This document shows positions 18,544-27,571 of a stretch of 64,000 nucleotides of DNA, piece after piece. The notes beneath the pieces were generated by a model. That model was given only the letters and a program-made list of their open reading frames with translations. It was not told the origin of the DNA and searched no databases. Positions within the stretch are counted from its first letter, which is position 1, and the number at the start of each line of letters is the position of its first letter. The stretch is from positions 22,899 to 86,898 of the forward strand of contig NZ_JAQMUB010000031.1 in NCBI RefSeq assembly GCF_028330965.1, given 5' to 3'. Position numbers and translations under genes: made by a program. The stretch comes from Oscillatoria sp. CS-180. GTDB lineage: Bacteria > Cyanobacteriota > Cyanobacteriia > Phormidesmidales > Phormidesmidaceae.

Positions 18544-19386
18544 TTACTCACTGTTGGGCGAAAGCGCCTTCATCGCTGCCTTTTGGCTGACTGTTTGATA
18601 AAGATCTCGGAAGTAGGCCATCACCACCCGCGCATCATTAACGGGTAGAGGAATGTTATCCAGCCTATCCAGGGCCGTTGAGCTAGAAGGCGTGATGACG
18701 ACCAGTGAAGAATCTAGAGGTTGCTCATACTGCCAAAAGCTGCCGATATCTAGCGATGTCTGCTCCTGCTTCTGATTTTGACTCTTAGAAACGGTTGTGT
18801 CAGGGGTGCCAACTTCAGCTAAACGATCAGCCGATTGCTGACGCTTCTGTCGCAAGGAGTCTAGAATCTGCTGGCGATCGCGTCCTCTCAGTTGAAACAA
18901 AATGAAGGGATCTTCTCTAAAAAAGTCGCCTAGCTGGTAATACACCGCTGCAATATGCTTACAGGGATTTTTGGGGTCAGGGCAATCGCACTTGGAGTGA
19001 ACCTCAGAAAGTTGAAACGGAAACAGACTCAGGCCATTGGCTGTAAATACCGATTCAATATCATCGGGCATTTCGCCTGCCAGAAGCTGTGCCGAAAACA
19101 GGGCATGTTCTGCAAGGCTTTCGATCACATAACTCCAGTCTTCATCGGTGAAAGCATCTAGCCAAATTGAAAGTTTGTAGGGTTCCTCAGCCGTACCCTG
19201 CACCAGAGCGATGACTTTTGCACCTTTATAGTCAATATTGAGAATATTGCCTTCGCGGGCATATTTTCGGCCCCGCTCTAAACGCTTTTTGAAGCGATAG
19301 TTGTTCAGCAGATCGACCCATCGCTGCACCCACCAAGCCTCTTCATTGAGTTCAAAGTTGGAAGTGGACTGAAAGCTGCTAGCCAT
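18544..19386 (-). CDS. SWIM zinc-finger protein
   Basis: The 280-residue protein carries one SWIM finger, CDCPDPKNPCKHIAAVYY (about residues 150-167), with the required CxC...CxH ligands. The N-terminal part (WVQRWVDLLNNYRFKKRLERG) is the usual partner segment in cyanobacterial SWIM proteins that sit near SNF2-like helicases. No helicase gene is next to it here. Binding to DNA or protein is expected from the family; the job is unknown. Confidence 0.85.
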   Translation of the reverse strand: MASSFQSTSNFELNEEAWWVQRWVDLLNNYRFKKRLERGRKYAREGNILNIDYKGAKVIALVQGTAEEPYKLSIWLDAFTDEDWSYVIESLAEHALFSAQLLAGEMPDDIESVFTANGLSLFPFQLSEVHSKCDCPDPKNPCKHIAAVYYQLGDFFREDPFILFQLRGRDRQQILDSLRQKRQQSADRLAEVGTPDTTVSKSQNQKQEQTSLDIGSFWQYEQPLDSSLVVITPSSSTALDRLDNIPLPVNDARVVMAYFRDLYQTVSQKAAMKALSPNSE

Positions 19387-19487
19387 AGTTAAGATGTCCT
19401 GAGGGAAAGATGGAAGGGTTTGCGATTTTAGACTGACGATTTTGAACTAGACGTCGACGACTATTACAGGAAGAGAGACTAGAGAAC

Positions 19488-20186
19488 CTATTCTCGCTGG
19501 TATAAGTTGATGTCACCAACGTCTACCGCTTTTGAAAGGGAAAGAATCCAGGCGATCGCAGAAATAATATCGCCTAGTGGAATAGGGACTTGTGGTGGGA
19601 ATCGGCCTTCGCTGATATCTGTCAGAACTTCGTCGGTAGCAACATTTTCAGGATTGATAACCGTCAAGCCAACCCCCTGAGGATGCAGAGATCGGCGCAG
19701 GGATTGTACAGCTCCTCTCAAACTATACTTCGAGGCCGTATTGGCTACTTCAACCGAGGCACAGTTCTCGATGCCTGAAAGCGAGCCGATAAAAATGGCT
19801 CTGGCGTTGCTAGATTTCGAGAGATTTTTAGCTAAGCGTTTTGTCAGTTCAATGGGGGCGATCGCGTTCACAGCAATCACATAGCGGGTCTCAGCGTCAG
19901 AACTGCTCATGAAGTCATATTGATCGGTGAAAGCATTTTCCTCCCAAACACCGCCCATGAACAGCAGCGCATCCACAACTGAATTTCCCACCGCGTTCAC
20001 AACAGTATCAATGCCTGCTGCTGTTGAAATATCCGCCGATATCCACCGCCCAGCCACTGCCTCACTTCTGGAGATTGAGGTCACCTCGTAACTATCTAAG
20101 GCATCAAAATGCTGAGCTACAGCTGCGCCGATACCACGACTAGCACCGATGACAACAACCTGTTTTAGTGTCGTTGTCTCTGGCAT
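19488..20186 (-). CDS. SDR-family oxidoreductase with replaced catalytic Tyr
   Basis: The 232-residue Rossmann protein has the cofactor motif GASRGIG (residues 14-20), an NAVG-type loop and the catalytic Ser (IFIGSLSG). At the YxxxK position the sequence is NTASK (residues 149-153): the lysine stays but the tyrosine is asparagine. Classical SDR chemistry needs that tyrosine, so activity is doubtful or altered. The gene follows the dnaJ-like gene on the same strand with 35 bp between them, so they probably form one transcript. Confidence 0.8.
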   Translation of the reverse strand: MPETTTLKQVVVIGASRGIGAAVAQHFDALDSYEVTSISRSEAVAGRWISADISTAAGIDTVVNAVGNSVVDALLFMGGVWEENAFTDQYDFMSSSDAETRYVIAVNAIAPIELTKRLAKNLSKSSNARAIFIGSLSGIENCASVEVANTASKYSLRGAVQSLRRSLHPQGVGLTVINPENVATDEVLTDISEGRFPPQVPIPLGDIISAIAWILSLSKAVDVGDINLYQRE

Positions 20187-20221
20187 GGGTCCGCTTTCCT
20201 AATCATTCGCCATAATCCCCT

Positions 20222-21229
20222 TTATAAACTGACCTGACTCAAATGACTACGAGGATTGCTAGATCGTTGAGTCTGAATCTGTTCATAGAGAGTCCGCTCT
20301 TGATCAGTTAATGTCTTGGGTGGCGTAATCACCACTCGCACCAGTTGATCACCTCTGTCGCCCTTAGGACTCGGCCAGCCTTTACCCTTCAACCGCAACG
20401 ACTGACCAGACTTGACGCCAGCAGGCAAATTCATTGTGACGCTGCCATCCGGCGTAGGAACCTCAATCTTGCCACCCAGAACCGCCTCATCAGGTGCAAT
20501 TGGAACTTCGCAGACGAGTTTGTCGCCTTCGAACTGAAAAATGTTGTGAGGCAGCAGATTAACGATCAAGTAAATATCACCCCGCTGCTTAGAATAAGGA
20601 TTCAGTTGACCCTTACCGCGCAAACGGATTTTAGTCCCCTGCTTAGCCCCTGCGGGAATGCGAACTTTGACCTCATCACCACCAATATTGAGACGCTTTT
20701 GCGTACCTCGAAAGGCCTCTCTCAAGCTGAGAGAAATATTAGCTTCCTGGTCAAAAGACTGCTGTGAGGAGGGGGCACCTGTATTGAAACCACTGAAGTC
20801 AGTACCAAAACCGCTGCCTCTAGGAGAAGTTCGGTACGAGGTATAGCCACGGGATGCACTGGAACCGCCAAAGCCACCTGTCGTCCCAAACCGCCCTAGC
20901 AGTTCGTTAATGAACTCGTCGAAACTACCATAGTTGCTGAAATCGAATCCACCAAAATCAGCAGCATTGCCGGTGTAGGCTGAGGTCCGATCAGCCTGCT
21001 GCCAATAGCGACCAAACTGGTCATACTTCCGGCGCTTGTCGTTATCTGAAAGGACTTCGTACGCCTCGCTAACCTCTTTAAATTTGGCCTCAGCTGTATT
21101 ATCCCCTGGATTAACATCAGGATGATACTTCCGGGCCAGTTTGCGAAAAGCACGCTTAATATCATCAGCACTGGCCGATTTACTGACCCCTAATATCGAG
21201 TAGTAGTCTTTGAAGTCAGTGGCAGCCAT
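20222..21229 (-). CDS. DnaJ-type co-chaperone (CbpA-like)
   Basis: The 335-residue protein begins with a J domain ([24 protein letters not shown] with the HPD triad), then a Gly/Phe-rich linker ([22 protein letters not shown]), then two DnaJ C-terminal beta domains ([35 protein letters not shown]). The four-CxxCxGxG zinc domain of true DnaJ is absent, so this is a type II (CbpA) co-chaperone for DnaK. GrpE is encoded at 37 kb; DnaK is outside the window. Confidence 0.9.
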   Translation of the reverse strand: MAATDFKDYYSILGVSKSASADDIKRAFRKLARKYHPDVNPGDNTAEAKFKEVSEAYEVLSDNDKRRKYDQFGRYWQQADRTSAYTGNAADFGGFDFSNYGSFDEFINELLGRFGTTGGFGGSSASRGYTSYRTSPRGSGFGTDFSGFNTGAPSSQQSFDQEANISLSLREAFRGTQKRLNIGGDEVKVRIPAGAKQGTKIRLRGKGQLNPYSKQRGDIYLIVNLLPHNIFQFEGDKLVCEVPIAPDEAVLGGKIEVPTPDGSVTMNLPAGVKSGQSLRLKGKGWPSPKGDRGDQLVRVVITPPKTLTDQERTLYEQIQTQRSSNPRSHLSQVSL

Positions 21230-21317
21230 TCAGATATCTCCTCCAATCAAATCTTAAAAACAGAGCTTTTAGTAGGCTACTTCATACGTCAGATGGGTTT
21301 ACAATCCTCGCTGACGC

Positions 21318-21426
21318 TATGGGGCCGCCGTCGCTAGTTCTGTTAGGACAAGACGGCGAGCATCGGGCTATAGAACTAAGCATCTGGATGCTATCAAGTG
21401 CACAAGCCTAGACGGCTAAAGCTATA
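21318..21426 (+). repeat. Dispersed palindromic element, copy 4
   Basis: Full-length: GCCGTCGCTAGTTCTGTTAG, ACAAGACGGCGAGC, GCATCTGGATGC hairpin, GTGCACAAGCCTAGACGGC and the AAAGCTATA end. It lies upstream of the dnaJ-like gene. Confidence 0.85.
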
Positions 21427-21627
21427 TATAGGCTACCAAAGGGGTTTATAAATACAAGTTCGGTTTTTTCGCCGATGCGATCGCATTCTCCTACTAAAAG
21501 ATTGGCTGTTCACGGTGCAAGTAGGTGCACCACCGGGTTGCAAAGCTTACCTTCAGCGCTATGCACCTTAAAGCAGGATTTGGAGGAGAAAGCAGTTGAG
21601 GACAGCTTTGAATTTATAGATAGTAAT

Positions 21628-22017
21628 TTAGGGGAGGAAGCGATCAAGGGCGGCTTTAAGCTCATCAATCTCTGCTTCGATGTTACCTTTCTCAGATGCA
21701 CGAGTGATGCACTGGCTGAGATGCTCATCTAGGATGATGCGGGATACTCGATCAAGGGCGCCCCGAACAGCTGCAATCTGAACTAAAACGTCAGGGCAGG
21801 GACGGCCATCCTGAACCATTGTTTTGATGCCACGAATGTGTCCTTCAATACGGGCAAAGCGATTAAGTATGCGCTGCAGCGATTCTGGATCATGCACGTG
21901 CCCATGGTGATGACCATTAGCATCATGGCTATGAGTGCCGGGGTTATGAGTGCCAGGGTTATGAGCGTGAGGTTTGAGGTTCTCTTCGTGAGAGGATCCA
22001 GACTTTGCGATCGCCAT
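21628..22017 (-). CDS. CsoR/RcnR-family metal repressor, InrS-like
   Basis: The 129-residue DUF156 regulator has the helical core RILNRFARIEGHIRGIKTMV and the Cys-His-Cys ligand set of Cu/Ni sensors: RPCPDVLVQ, ILDEHLSQC. A His-rich N-terminal extension (HAHNPGTHNPGTHSH, then GHHHGHVHDPE) resembles the nickel sensor InrS of Synechocystis, which uses an N-terminal His as a further ligand. The family represses metal export genes and releases DNA on metal binding. No exporter is adjacent; the gene follows the thioredoxin-like lipoprotein gene by 41 bp, so they are probably co-transcribed. Copper is an alternative inducer. Confidence 0.82.
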   Translation of the reverse strand: MAIAKSGSSHEENLKPHAHNPGTHNPGTHSHDANGHHHGHVHDPESLQRILNRFARIEGHIRGIKTMVQDGRPCPDVLVQIAAVRGALDRVSRIILDEHLSQCITRASEKGNIEAEIDELKAALDRFLP

Positions 22018-22058
22018 ACAGATTTCCTATTACATAGTCGGAGAGAAGCAACAGTTGT

Positions 22059-22463
22059 TTACTGTTCAAAGCCAGAAAGCCTTGCGAGTTCTGCTAAGGG
22101 TTGAGCCCCAATATAGAATTCGCCGTCAATCTCCCAAGTTGGATACCCTTGGATATTTTTTGATTTACAGAGTTCAGGTTGAGCATTCTTTCCATCAGCA
22201 GCACATTCCACATAGGGAATGTCTTGAACCGCTTCTCCAAACATCTCTTTCTGATCGGCACAGTGAGGACACCAATAGGCACCATACATCGTTGCACCTT
22301 GTTCCGTTAAATGAGCAGCAAGCTGACTTTCATACGAGTTAGCCGATGTGCTATCGGCAACAGATGCACAACCGGCGGCAACGACGCCAGCAATAGCAAC
22401 CGTGCCTGTCAGCTTCAAAAGGGAAGAACGCTGCTTTGAAAAAAAACGATGAGCCTGTGTCAT
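22059..22463 (-). CDS. Thioredoxin-fold lipoprotein (CPHC)
   Basis: The 134-residue protein has a lipoprotein signal ending at VVAAGC, then a thioredoxin-like domain with active site YWCPHCADQKEMFG and the cis-Pro region GYPTWEIDGEFYIG. Two more Cys (VECAADG, ELCKSKN) match the thioredoxin part of cyanobacterial VKOR fusion proteins. It probably exchanges disulfides outside the cytoplasmic membrane. Placed upstream of a metal repressor gene in one transcription unit, it may be metal-regulated. Confidence 0.85.
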   Translation of the reverse strand: MTQAHRFFSKQRSSLLKLTGTVAIAGVVAAGCASVADSTSANSYESQLAAHLTEQGATMYGAYWCPHCADQKEMFGEAVQDIPYVECAADGKNAQPELCKSKNIQGYPTWEIDGEFYIGAQPLAELARLSGFEQ

Positions 22464-22691
22464 GAATTTCTTGGGGGAAAGACCAATTAAACCTTAGCTA
22501 GATAGTTTTAATTAATGATGCAGCAGTAGACCACTTGATTATTCGGAAATCCCTGCTTGGGTGAAGAGGAACTCCTCGTCTATCCTAGCTAGTTAACATG
22601 AGACAGAACGTTTTTCATATGGTAGCGCTCGATAAATATCATTATTGATATTTGAGTGTTTTTTCTTCAATTCAATCCATCGGAGACTTCA

Positions 22692-23870
22692 ATGGCGGTA
22701 ATAGCTTGGCTTCATTCCTGGCGACATCTGCTGGTACGGCTACTGGCGATCGCACTCTGTGCAGTTTTGATGTTGCTTACCGATCAGCGCCCTGTCTTTG
22801 CGCAGGATACTTCTGAAATGGTAAGTCCAGCGCTTTTGGGACGAAGAAGCTTTGTCGCAGCTGCTGTTGAGGATGTCGGTGATGCAGTCGTTCGGATTGA
22901 CACCGAAAAAACAATTGTGCGTGAGACACCTGATTTGTTTTTTGACGATCCCTTTTTTCGAGGCTTTGGTGGCCCCAACGGTTTTCCAAGTTACCCTCAG
23001 GAGCAACTGTTGAGGGGGCAAGGTTCGGGTTTCATCATTTCCGCTGAAGGCGACATTTTGACAAACTCCCATGTCGTTAATGGGGCAGATCGTGTGACTG
23101 TTCGCTTGAAAGATGGACGTAGCTTCGAAGGGATTGTAGAAGGAGAAGATAGCGTAACTGATCTGGCCGTCGTTCGGATTGATGCGGGTAATGAACCCCT
23201 ACCGATCGCTCCTCTAGGTGACTCTAGCAATGTGCAAGTCGGGGATTGGGCGATCGCGGTGGGTAATCCTTTGGGTCTAGATAATACCGTTACCTTGGGG
23301 ATTGTGAGTACCTTGAAGCGCTCCAGTGCCTCGGTAGGCATTCCCGACAAGCGATTGGACTTCATTCAAACTGATGCTGCCATCAACCCTGGCAACTCAG
23401 GTGGACCGTTGCTAAACCAAACGGGACAGGTCATTGGCATCAATACCGCTATTCGAGCTGACGCGATGGGAATTGGATTCGCGATTCCCATCAACAAAGC
23501 GAAGGAAGTCAAAGATCAGCTGGTGCGGGGTGAAAGTATTGCTCATCCCTATTTGGGAGTACAGATTGCAACGCTGACTCCAGATGTGGCTAAACGCAAC
23601 AACGAGGATCCCAATGCGGGTGTGTTGCTGCCAGAGGTTGCAGGCGTTTTGGTCATTCGAGTAATTCCTAATACCCCAGCTGACAATGCGGGACTCCGTC
23701 GAGGAGACGTTGTTCTTGAGATCGATGAGCAAGCTGTGGCCTCGGCAGATGTATTGCAGCGGAAAGTTGAAGCTAGCAATATCGGACAGACTCTACGGCT
23801 TAAAGTACGACGAGGTGACCAGGTCGAGCAGTTGCAGGTGACAACAGCTGAACTGGACAGTAAAAAGTAA
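22692..23870 (+). CDS. HtrA/Deg-family serine protease with PDZ domain
   Basis: The 392-residue protein starts at ATG 22692 behind CGGAG with 6-bp spacing; an upstream in-frame ATG at 22656 lacks such a site. It has a signal/anchor helix ([17 protein letters not shown]) and a trypsin-like domain with triad His127 (NSHVV), Asp157 (DLAVVRID) and Ser236 (NPGNSGGP). One C-terminal PDZ domain follows (LGVQIATL...[16 protein letters not shown]). Architecture fits HhoA/HhoB/HtrA, envelope quality-control proteases; which of the three cannot be decided here. Confidence 0.9.
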   Translation: MAVIAWLHSWRHLLVRLLAIALCAVLMLLTDQRPVFAQDTSEMVSPALLGRRSFVAAAVEDVGDAVVRIDTEKTIVRETPDLFFDDPFFRGFGGPNGFPSYPQEQLLRGQGSGFIISAEGDILTNSHVVNGADRVTVRLKDGRSFEGIVEGEDSVTDLAVVRIDAGNEPLPIAPLGDSSNVQVGDWAIAVGNPLGLDNTVTLGIVSTLKRSSASVGIPDKRLDFIQTDAAINPGNSGGPLLNQTGQVIGINTAIRADAMGIGFAIPINKAKEVKDQLVRGESIAHPYLGVQIATLTPDVAKRNNEDPNAGVLLPEVAGVLVIRVIPNTPADNAGLRRGDVVLEIDEQAVASADVLQRKVEASNIGQTLRLKVRRGDQVEQLQVTTAELDSKK

Positions 23871-23975
23871 TCAAAAGTACTTGGAGTACCGTATAGCCTT
23901 TCTCATGTTGCCTAAGTACAGTCCAAAGGGAACAGCAAGTAGGTGATCGGTAGTCGTTGTCAATCCGAATTACAT

Positions 23976-24085
23976 AGGACTTACGCACGGCCCCCTTGCA
24001 TCCCCCAATTTTGGGGGACGTTGCATCTAGCTTCCCCATATTTGGGGATTAAGGGGCCAAAGTCGGATGCAACTGCGTAAGTCCT
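23976..24085. mobile_element. 110-bp MITE with 12-bp perfect terminal inverted repeats
   Basis: AGGACTTACGCA at 23976-23987 is exactly mirrored by TGCGTAAGTCCT at 24074-24085. The interior holds two C/G-rich hairpins (CCCCCAATTTTGGGGG near 24003 and CTTCCCCATATTTGGGGAT near 24032). There is no ORF. Elements with these ends are common in cyanobacterial genomes as non-autonomous derivatives of DDE transposons. The next repeat starts two or three bases after its end. Confidence 0.85.
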
Positions 24086-24087
24086 GT

Positions 24088-24190
24088 TACAGCGATCGCT
24101 AGTGCTATTAAGACAACACGGCAAACTATCGGGCTACAGGCTAAGCACCCAGATGCTACTAGCGCATAAGCCTAGTCGTCTGTCTAGCTT
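24088..24190 (+). repeat. Dispersed palindromic element, copy 5 (diverged)
   Basis: Contains GCTATTAAGACAACACGGC, TATCGGGCTA, CTAAGCACCCAGATGCTA and CATAAGCCTAG in family order. Directly abuts the 110-bp MITE. Confidence 0.75.
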
Positions 24191-24244
24191 GGATTCGTAG
24201 ATACTGTTTGGTTTCCTAGGGGTCAAGTGCTTTGAGGCACTAAA

Positions 24245-24420
24245 TTTTTGGTCTTGGATAGCCTTTGACGCGAGCCGGATTGACGACGCTGACAGTGGGG
24301 TCCTGCTGATACAGATAGCGCGCTAGCTCATAACCCTAGAGGTTGATCGCTTCCAGGCACCCATGCACTTGCTACGCCTTGAGTGTCTAGCCACTGGCTA
24401 AGCTAGGTACGTGTTCTCAG
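24245..24420 (-). pseudogene. IS110-family transposase remnant
   Basis: On the - strand two frames give the conserved RuvC-like segment of IS110 transposases: QWLDTQGVAS then, after a frame change, HGCLEAINL, a stop, GYELARYLYQQ and VSVVNPARVKGY. The rest of the transposase is missing. At least one stop and one frameshift are present. A decayed insertion downstream of the TspO-like gene. Confidence 0.7.
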
Positions 24421-24461
24421 CGCTAAATCCGGGGTGTCTGAGACAATGGCGGCTCAAAATA

Positions 24462-25217
24462 CTATCCAGTCTGCTTGCGATCGCCCATGTATTGAGATAT
24501 CAGCGGATACAGGGGCTCCTTGCCATTCAATTGCCAAAGGCTGATACACAATGCCGTTGCCACAGTAAGCCATACCCAAGACGGGAAAATAATCCAACCC
24601 GCTAGCGGTGCTGTTTGATAGTAGCTGATAGTCAGTATCGCTACGGAGAGAAACGGCCCCAAAATCACTGCTGGTACCGCCAATCCTAAACGACCCTCTA
24701 CCGTGAAAATTGTGTTCCAGGTGTCACCTAAGCTGAGGTGGACTACAAAGAGAACTAGAGGCAGGCATAAAAACGTCTGCTCCATCGCTGACCACACTAA
24801 ATAGGCAGACACCACTCGCAACACGGCAATGCTCATCCAGACAATGGGAAAAGCGAGGGGCGGTGGTGCCCAACTAGGTCGCCGAAGCGATGTGTATCGA
24901 CCACTGTTGCGCGTATTGTCTAGCAGGGAAAAGAAGCGAGAACGCAATGTAACAAATGCAAAAAATCCACAGGCGATCGCAATCGGCATCCAATCAGGTA
25001 AAGCTTTGATGTCAAAACGAGCAAACGCGAAATCCGCACTCCAGAGGAGTCCAACTAGCACTGCAATTTGAACCAGTGTTGCACCTATGTACTTCAGCGT
25101 CACAGCCTTATCCCACTGGGGATTCTCCAAATTAGTCTGAACTGTTCTGTCTTCAGTCACCTCTTTGACACCCATCACGGTATTGATGCCGCCTTTAATA
25201 AATTTTTGATTATCCAT
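24462..25217 (-). CDS. TspO/MBR-related membrane protein
   Basis: The 251-residue protein starts at ATG 25217 (MDNQKFIKGG); the frame upstream is a dispersed repeat, not gene. After two N-terminal helices (TLKYIGATLVQIAVLVGLLW; MPIAIACGFFAFVTL) come five segments with TspO features: RRPSWAPPPLAFPIVW, VHLSLGDTWNTIF and PSWVWLTVATALCISLWQLN. TspO proteins bind tetrapyrroles and respond to light or stress. The extra N-terminal region is longer than in compact TspO (about 160 residues). Confidence 0.75.
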   Translation of the reverse strand: MDNQKFIKGGINTVMGVKEVTEDRTVQTNLENPQWDKAVTLKYIGATLVQIAVLVGLLWSADFAFARFDIKALPDWMPIAIACGFFAFVTLRSRFFSLLDNTRNSGRYTSLRRPSWAPPPLAFPIVWMSIAVLRVVSAYLVWSAMEQTFLCLPLVLFVVHLSLGDTWNTIFTVEGRLGLAVPAVILGPFLSVAILTISYYQTAPLAGWIIFPSWVWLTVATALCISLWQLNGKEPLYPLISQYMGDRKQTG

Positions 25218-25741
25218 CTGTGTTGAAATTGGTGATTGACGTGTGCTGTCGCAGAATCTATGGCTAGAAGAATAGCGAGAAAACGGTTGGGCTGTGTGGG
25301 TCTTATTTCTGGCTAGAGGCAATCGAGCATACTGATATGGCTGTAGCCATCTAGGTTTGTGCATTTCTAATAGCATCCGGGTGCTTGGCATAGGCCAGAT
25401 GGCTCGCCGTCTTGTCCTAACGGAACTGGCGACGGCTATATCTTGCATTCAGCACAATATCTTACATTTGTGTTTGCCTTCTAGATCCCCTAATTTCTAT
25501 CTCTCAGGCAAAAGTCGGTAAAGTCTCAGATGGTAGGGCTTCTGGCTGCTGCATGCAATGGGTCATAAGACGACTCCATCGGTTTCGTTAGGCGGGCTGA
25601 GGGAAATTTTCGTTTTGCCCCAGCCCCCTTTTCCCCGCCAGCAGTGTTCAGCTACTCCAGACATGTTTTCGCATCAATACCCAGATTCTATAATCCGTCC
25701 GCTCCGGCGTAGTGTTTAGGCAGCTAGAGAGAATTCGTGCC
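25218..25741. other. Intergenic stretch with one repeat copy
   Basis: Apart from the palindromic element at 25336-25440, no gene, terminator or known RNA is seen here. Short ORFs crossing the element translate the repeat itself (AVASSVRTRRRAIW). Confidence 0.5.
25336..25440 (-). repeat. Dispersed palindromic element, copy 6
   Basis: Full-length reverse copy: TATGGCTGTAGCCATCTAGG start, TAGCATCCGGGTGCTTGG hairpin, CCAGATGGCTCGCCGTC and GGCGACGGCTATA end on the + strand. Confidence 0.9.
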
Positions 25742-26722
25742 TCACGAGCTGTGATCGTCGGGGCTCATAGTGACGATTACTTTTCCTTTGGCATGACCCG
25801 CCCCAAGATATTGAAGGGCATGTGATGTTGCCCTTAATGGATAACATCTATCAATCACGGGGATGACTTTGCCAGATTCAAGCAGCTCTCCAATAATAGA
25901 CAGGTTCTTTTGCTTTACTTGCGCTATCCCCATAAATGAAAATTGTCGACGTCCAACTTTCGATAGTATGGGTCCCACAAGCACTGCCTGAATAATTTGA
26001 GTCAGCTCTCCTCCAGCTGAGACATAGATGCCCGTAGGACTCAATGCCCTACGATAATCAAAAATCGAGTGATAACCGTTGACAGCAAAAATCAAGTCAA
26101 ATTGCCGCCCATTGGTCGTGAAATCTTCTTGCGTGTAATCGATAACGTAGTCTGCCCCCATTGAGTGAGCGATATCCAGATTTTGGGTGCTACAGACAGC
26201 CGTTACTATGGTCTCGAAGGATTTGGCTATCTGCACAGCGAACGTCCCTACGCCACCAGAAGCTCCATTGATGAGAACCTTTTGACCTGGCTGGATTCGA
26301 CCTTTATCGTGAAGTCCTTGTAGCGCTGTCAAGGCCGCTACCGGGGTGGAGGCAGCAGCCTCAAACGACACGTTGGCCGGTTTTCGTACCAACTCATGTT
26401 CATCAGCACACACATAGTCTGCAAATGAACCTTTGGCTATGCCGAAGACTTCATCCCCTGTCTGAAACTGGGTTACGCGATCGCCTACAGCTTCAACCCG
26501 ACCAGCCACGTCTAATCCAAGTGAAGTCTTTTTGGGTTTGGAAAGTGTACCGTTCGTTAAACGGATCACCGGAGGACCTGTTAGATGATACCAGTCCAAC
26601 ATGTTGACAGATGCCGCATGAACCTTTAGCAAAATTTGATTATCTTTGGGTACCGGTTTCTCGGTCTCTATGAGTTCAATAACATCTGGGGAACCATATT
26701 TTGTGTATACAATCTTTTTCAT
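25742..26722 (-). CDS. Medium-chain NAD(P)-dependent oxidoreductase
   Basis: The 326-residue zinc-independent MDR protein (quinone reductase-like) has GLDVAGRVEAVG, the hinge GQKVLINGASGGVGTFAVQIAK and the C-terminal HALQYLGAGHAKGKVIV. Cys ligands for catalytic zinc are absent, as in quinone oxidoreductases. Its start codon lies immediately next to the stop of the DUF4386 gene (no spacer), so the two are translationally coupled. The upstream LuxR regulator is the likely controller. Confidence 0.85.
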   Translation of the reverse strand: MKKIVYTKYGSPDVIELIETEKPVPKDNQILLKVHAASVNMLDWYHLTGPPVIRLTNGTLSKPKKTSLGLDVAGRVEAVGDRVTQFQTGDEVFGIAKGSFADYVCADEHELVRKPANVSFEAAASTPVAALTALQGLHDKGRIQPGQKVLINGASGGVGTFAVQIAKSFETIVTAVCSTQNLDIAHSMGADYVIDYTQEDFTTNGRQFDLIFAVNGYHSIFDYRRALSPTGIYVSAGGELTQIIQAVLVGPILSKVGRRQFSFMGIAQVKQKNLSIIGELLESGKVIPVIDRCYPLRATSHALQYLGAGHAKGKVIVTMSPDDHSS

Positions 26723-27424
26723 TTAGATGACCTTTTGTTCAAGATTTACACCCTTAATCAACAACGACAAACAGAGTGTTGTCTCCCCAAAAAAACAGGG
26801 GATAAAGATATAAGGGAATAAACTAACAGCGAATTCAGGGACTAGAAAGTTGGCGAAACTATTAATCAGGTAACACGCTCCCCCTATCGCTAAAAGCAAA
26901 CCTATTATTCGAGGAAGGACACCTAATCTAAAAATCAAATAACCAGCTAGAAGGCAATAGCAGCCAAAAAATGCAAGGCTGAGATTAAACCCAATCTCAT
27001 GTAGCAGGAAGTGCATATAAGCCGTAGCTTGAAGCTGTTCTGCGGTCATTGTGGCAGCACTCTGTAAAAGGATTAGAGGGACAAAATTATTGAGTAAACT
27101 GACACCCTCAATAGTTGCTGCTACCAATATAAAAAGCATTACCAGTCGGGAGAGACTCTGGTTTGCAAATTTGAATAGGTCGTAAAAGATGACTGCTAGA
27201 GGGATATTACAAAGAACTACGATGATATGAACTCCGAGTCCGAATCTATAGAGCGATTCGTTTGCCAGAATGTTATTTACCGTAGCTGCTGCATCACCAT
27301 GCACAACAATCGCGGAAGGAACATAGCCCGCACCGAAGAGTCCTCCAATGATAATAATTAAGTATAAGACGCCACCCATTCTTGCCTTGAATGGCAACGA
27401 AGCTTCTGCAATCTGTTCTTTCAT
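26723..27424 (-). CDS. DUF4386 membrane protein
   Basis: The 233-residue protein is predicted to have six membrane helices, starting with RMGGVLYLIIIIGGLFGAGY and including VHIIVVLCNIPLAVIFYDLF. The pattern matches DUF4386, a family without known function. It forms a two-gene unit with the oxidoreductase and lies 147 bp downstream of the MalT-like regulator on the same strand. Confidence 0.75.
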   Translation of the reverse strand: MKEQIAEASLPFKARMGGVLYLIIIIGGLFGAGYVPSAIVVHGDAAATVNNILANESLYRFGLGVHIIVVLCNIPLAVIFYDLFKFANQSLSRLVMLFILVAATIEGVSLLNNFVPLILLQSAATMTAEQLQATAYMHFLLHEIGFNLSLAFFGCYCLLAGYLIFRLGVLPRIIGLLLAIGGACYLINSFANFLVPEFAVSLFPYIFIPCFFGETTLCLSLLIKGVNLEQKVI

Positions 27425-27571
27425 CTTTCCTTACTCCATTCCTGTTGTAAGTGTTTATCACCGACACAAGAAGCTTACAAATAGGACGGTGTGAGAGTCA
27501 TACCACTGGGGTATTACTCAAGGAGTAATTACCCATTGATCAAGGGGATTAGGTGATGGGAAACCTGATGA

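Noticed and set aside
24462..25448. 328-residue version of the TspO-like protein
   Set aside because: The first 77 residues translate the 25336-25440 repeat and its flank rather than conserved protein.
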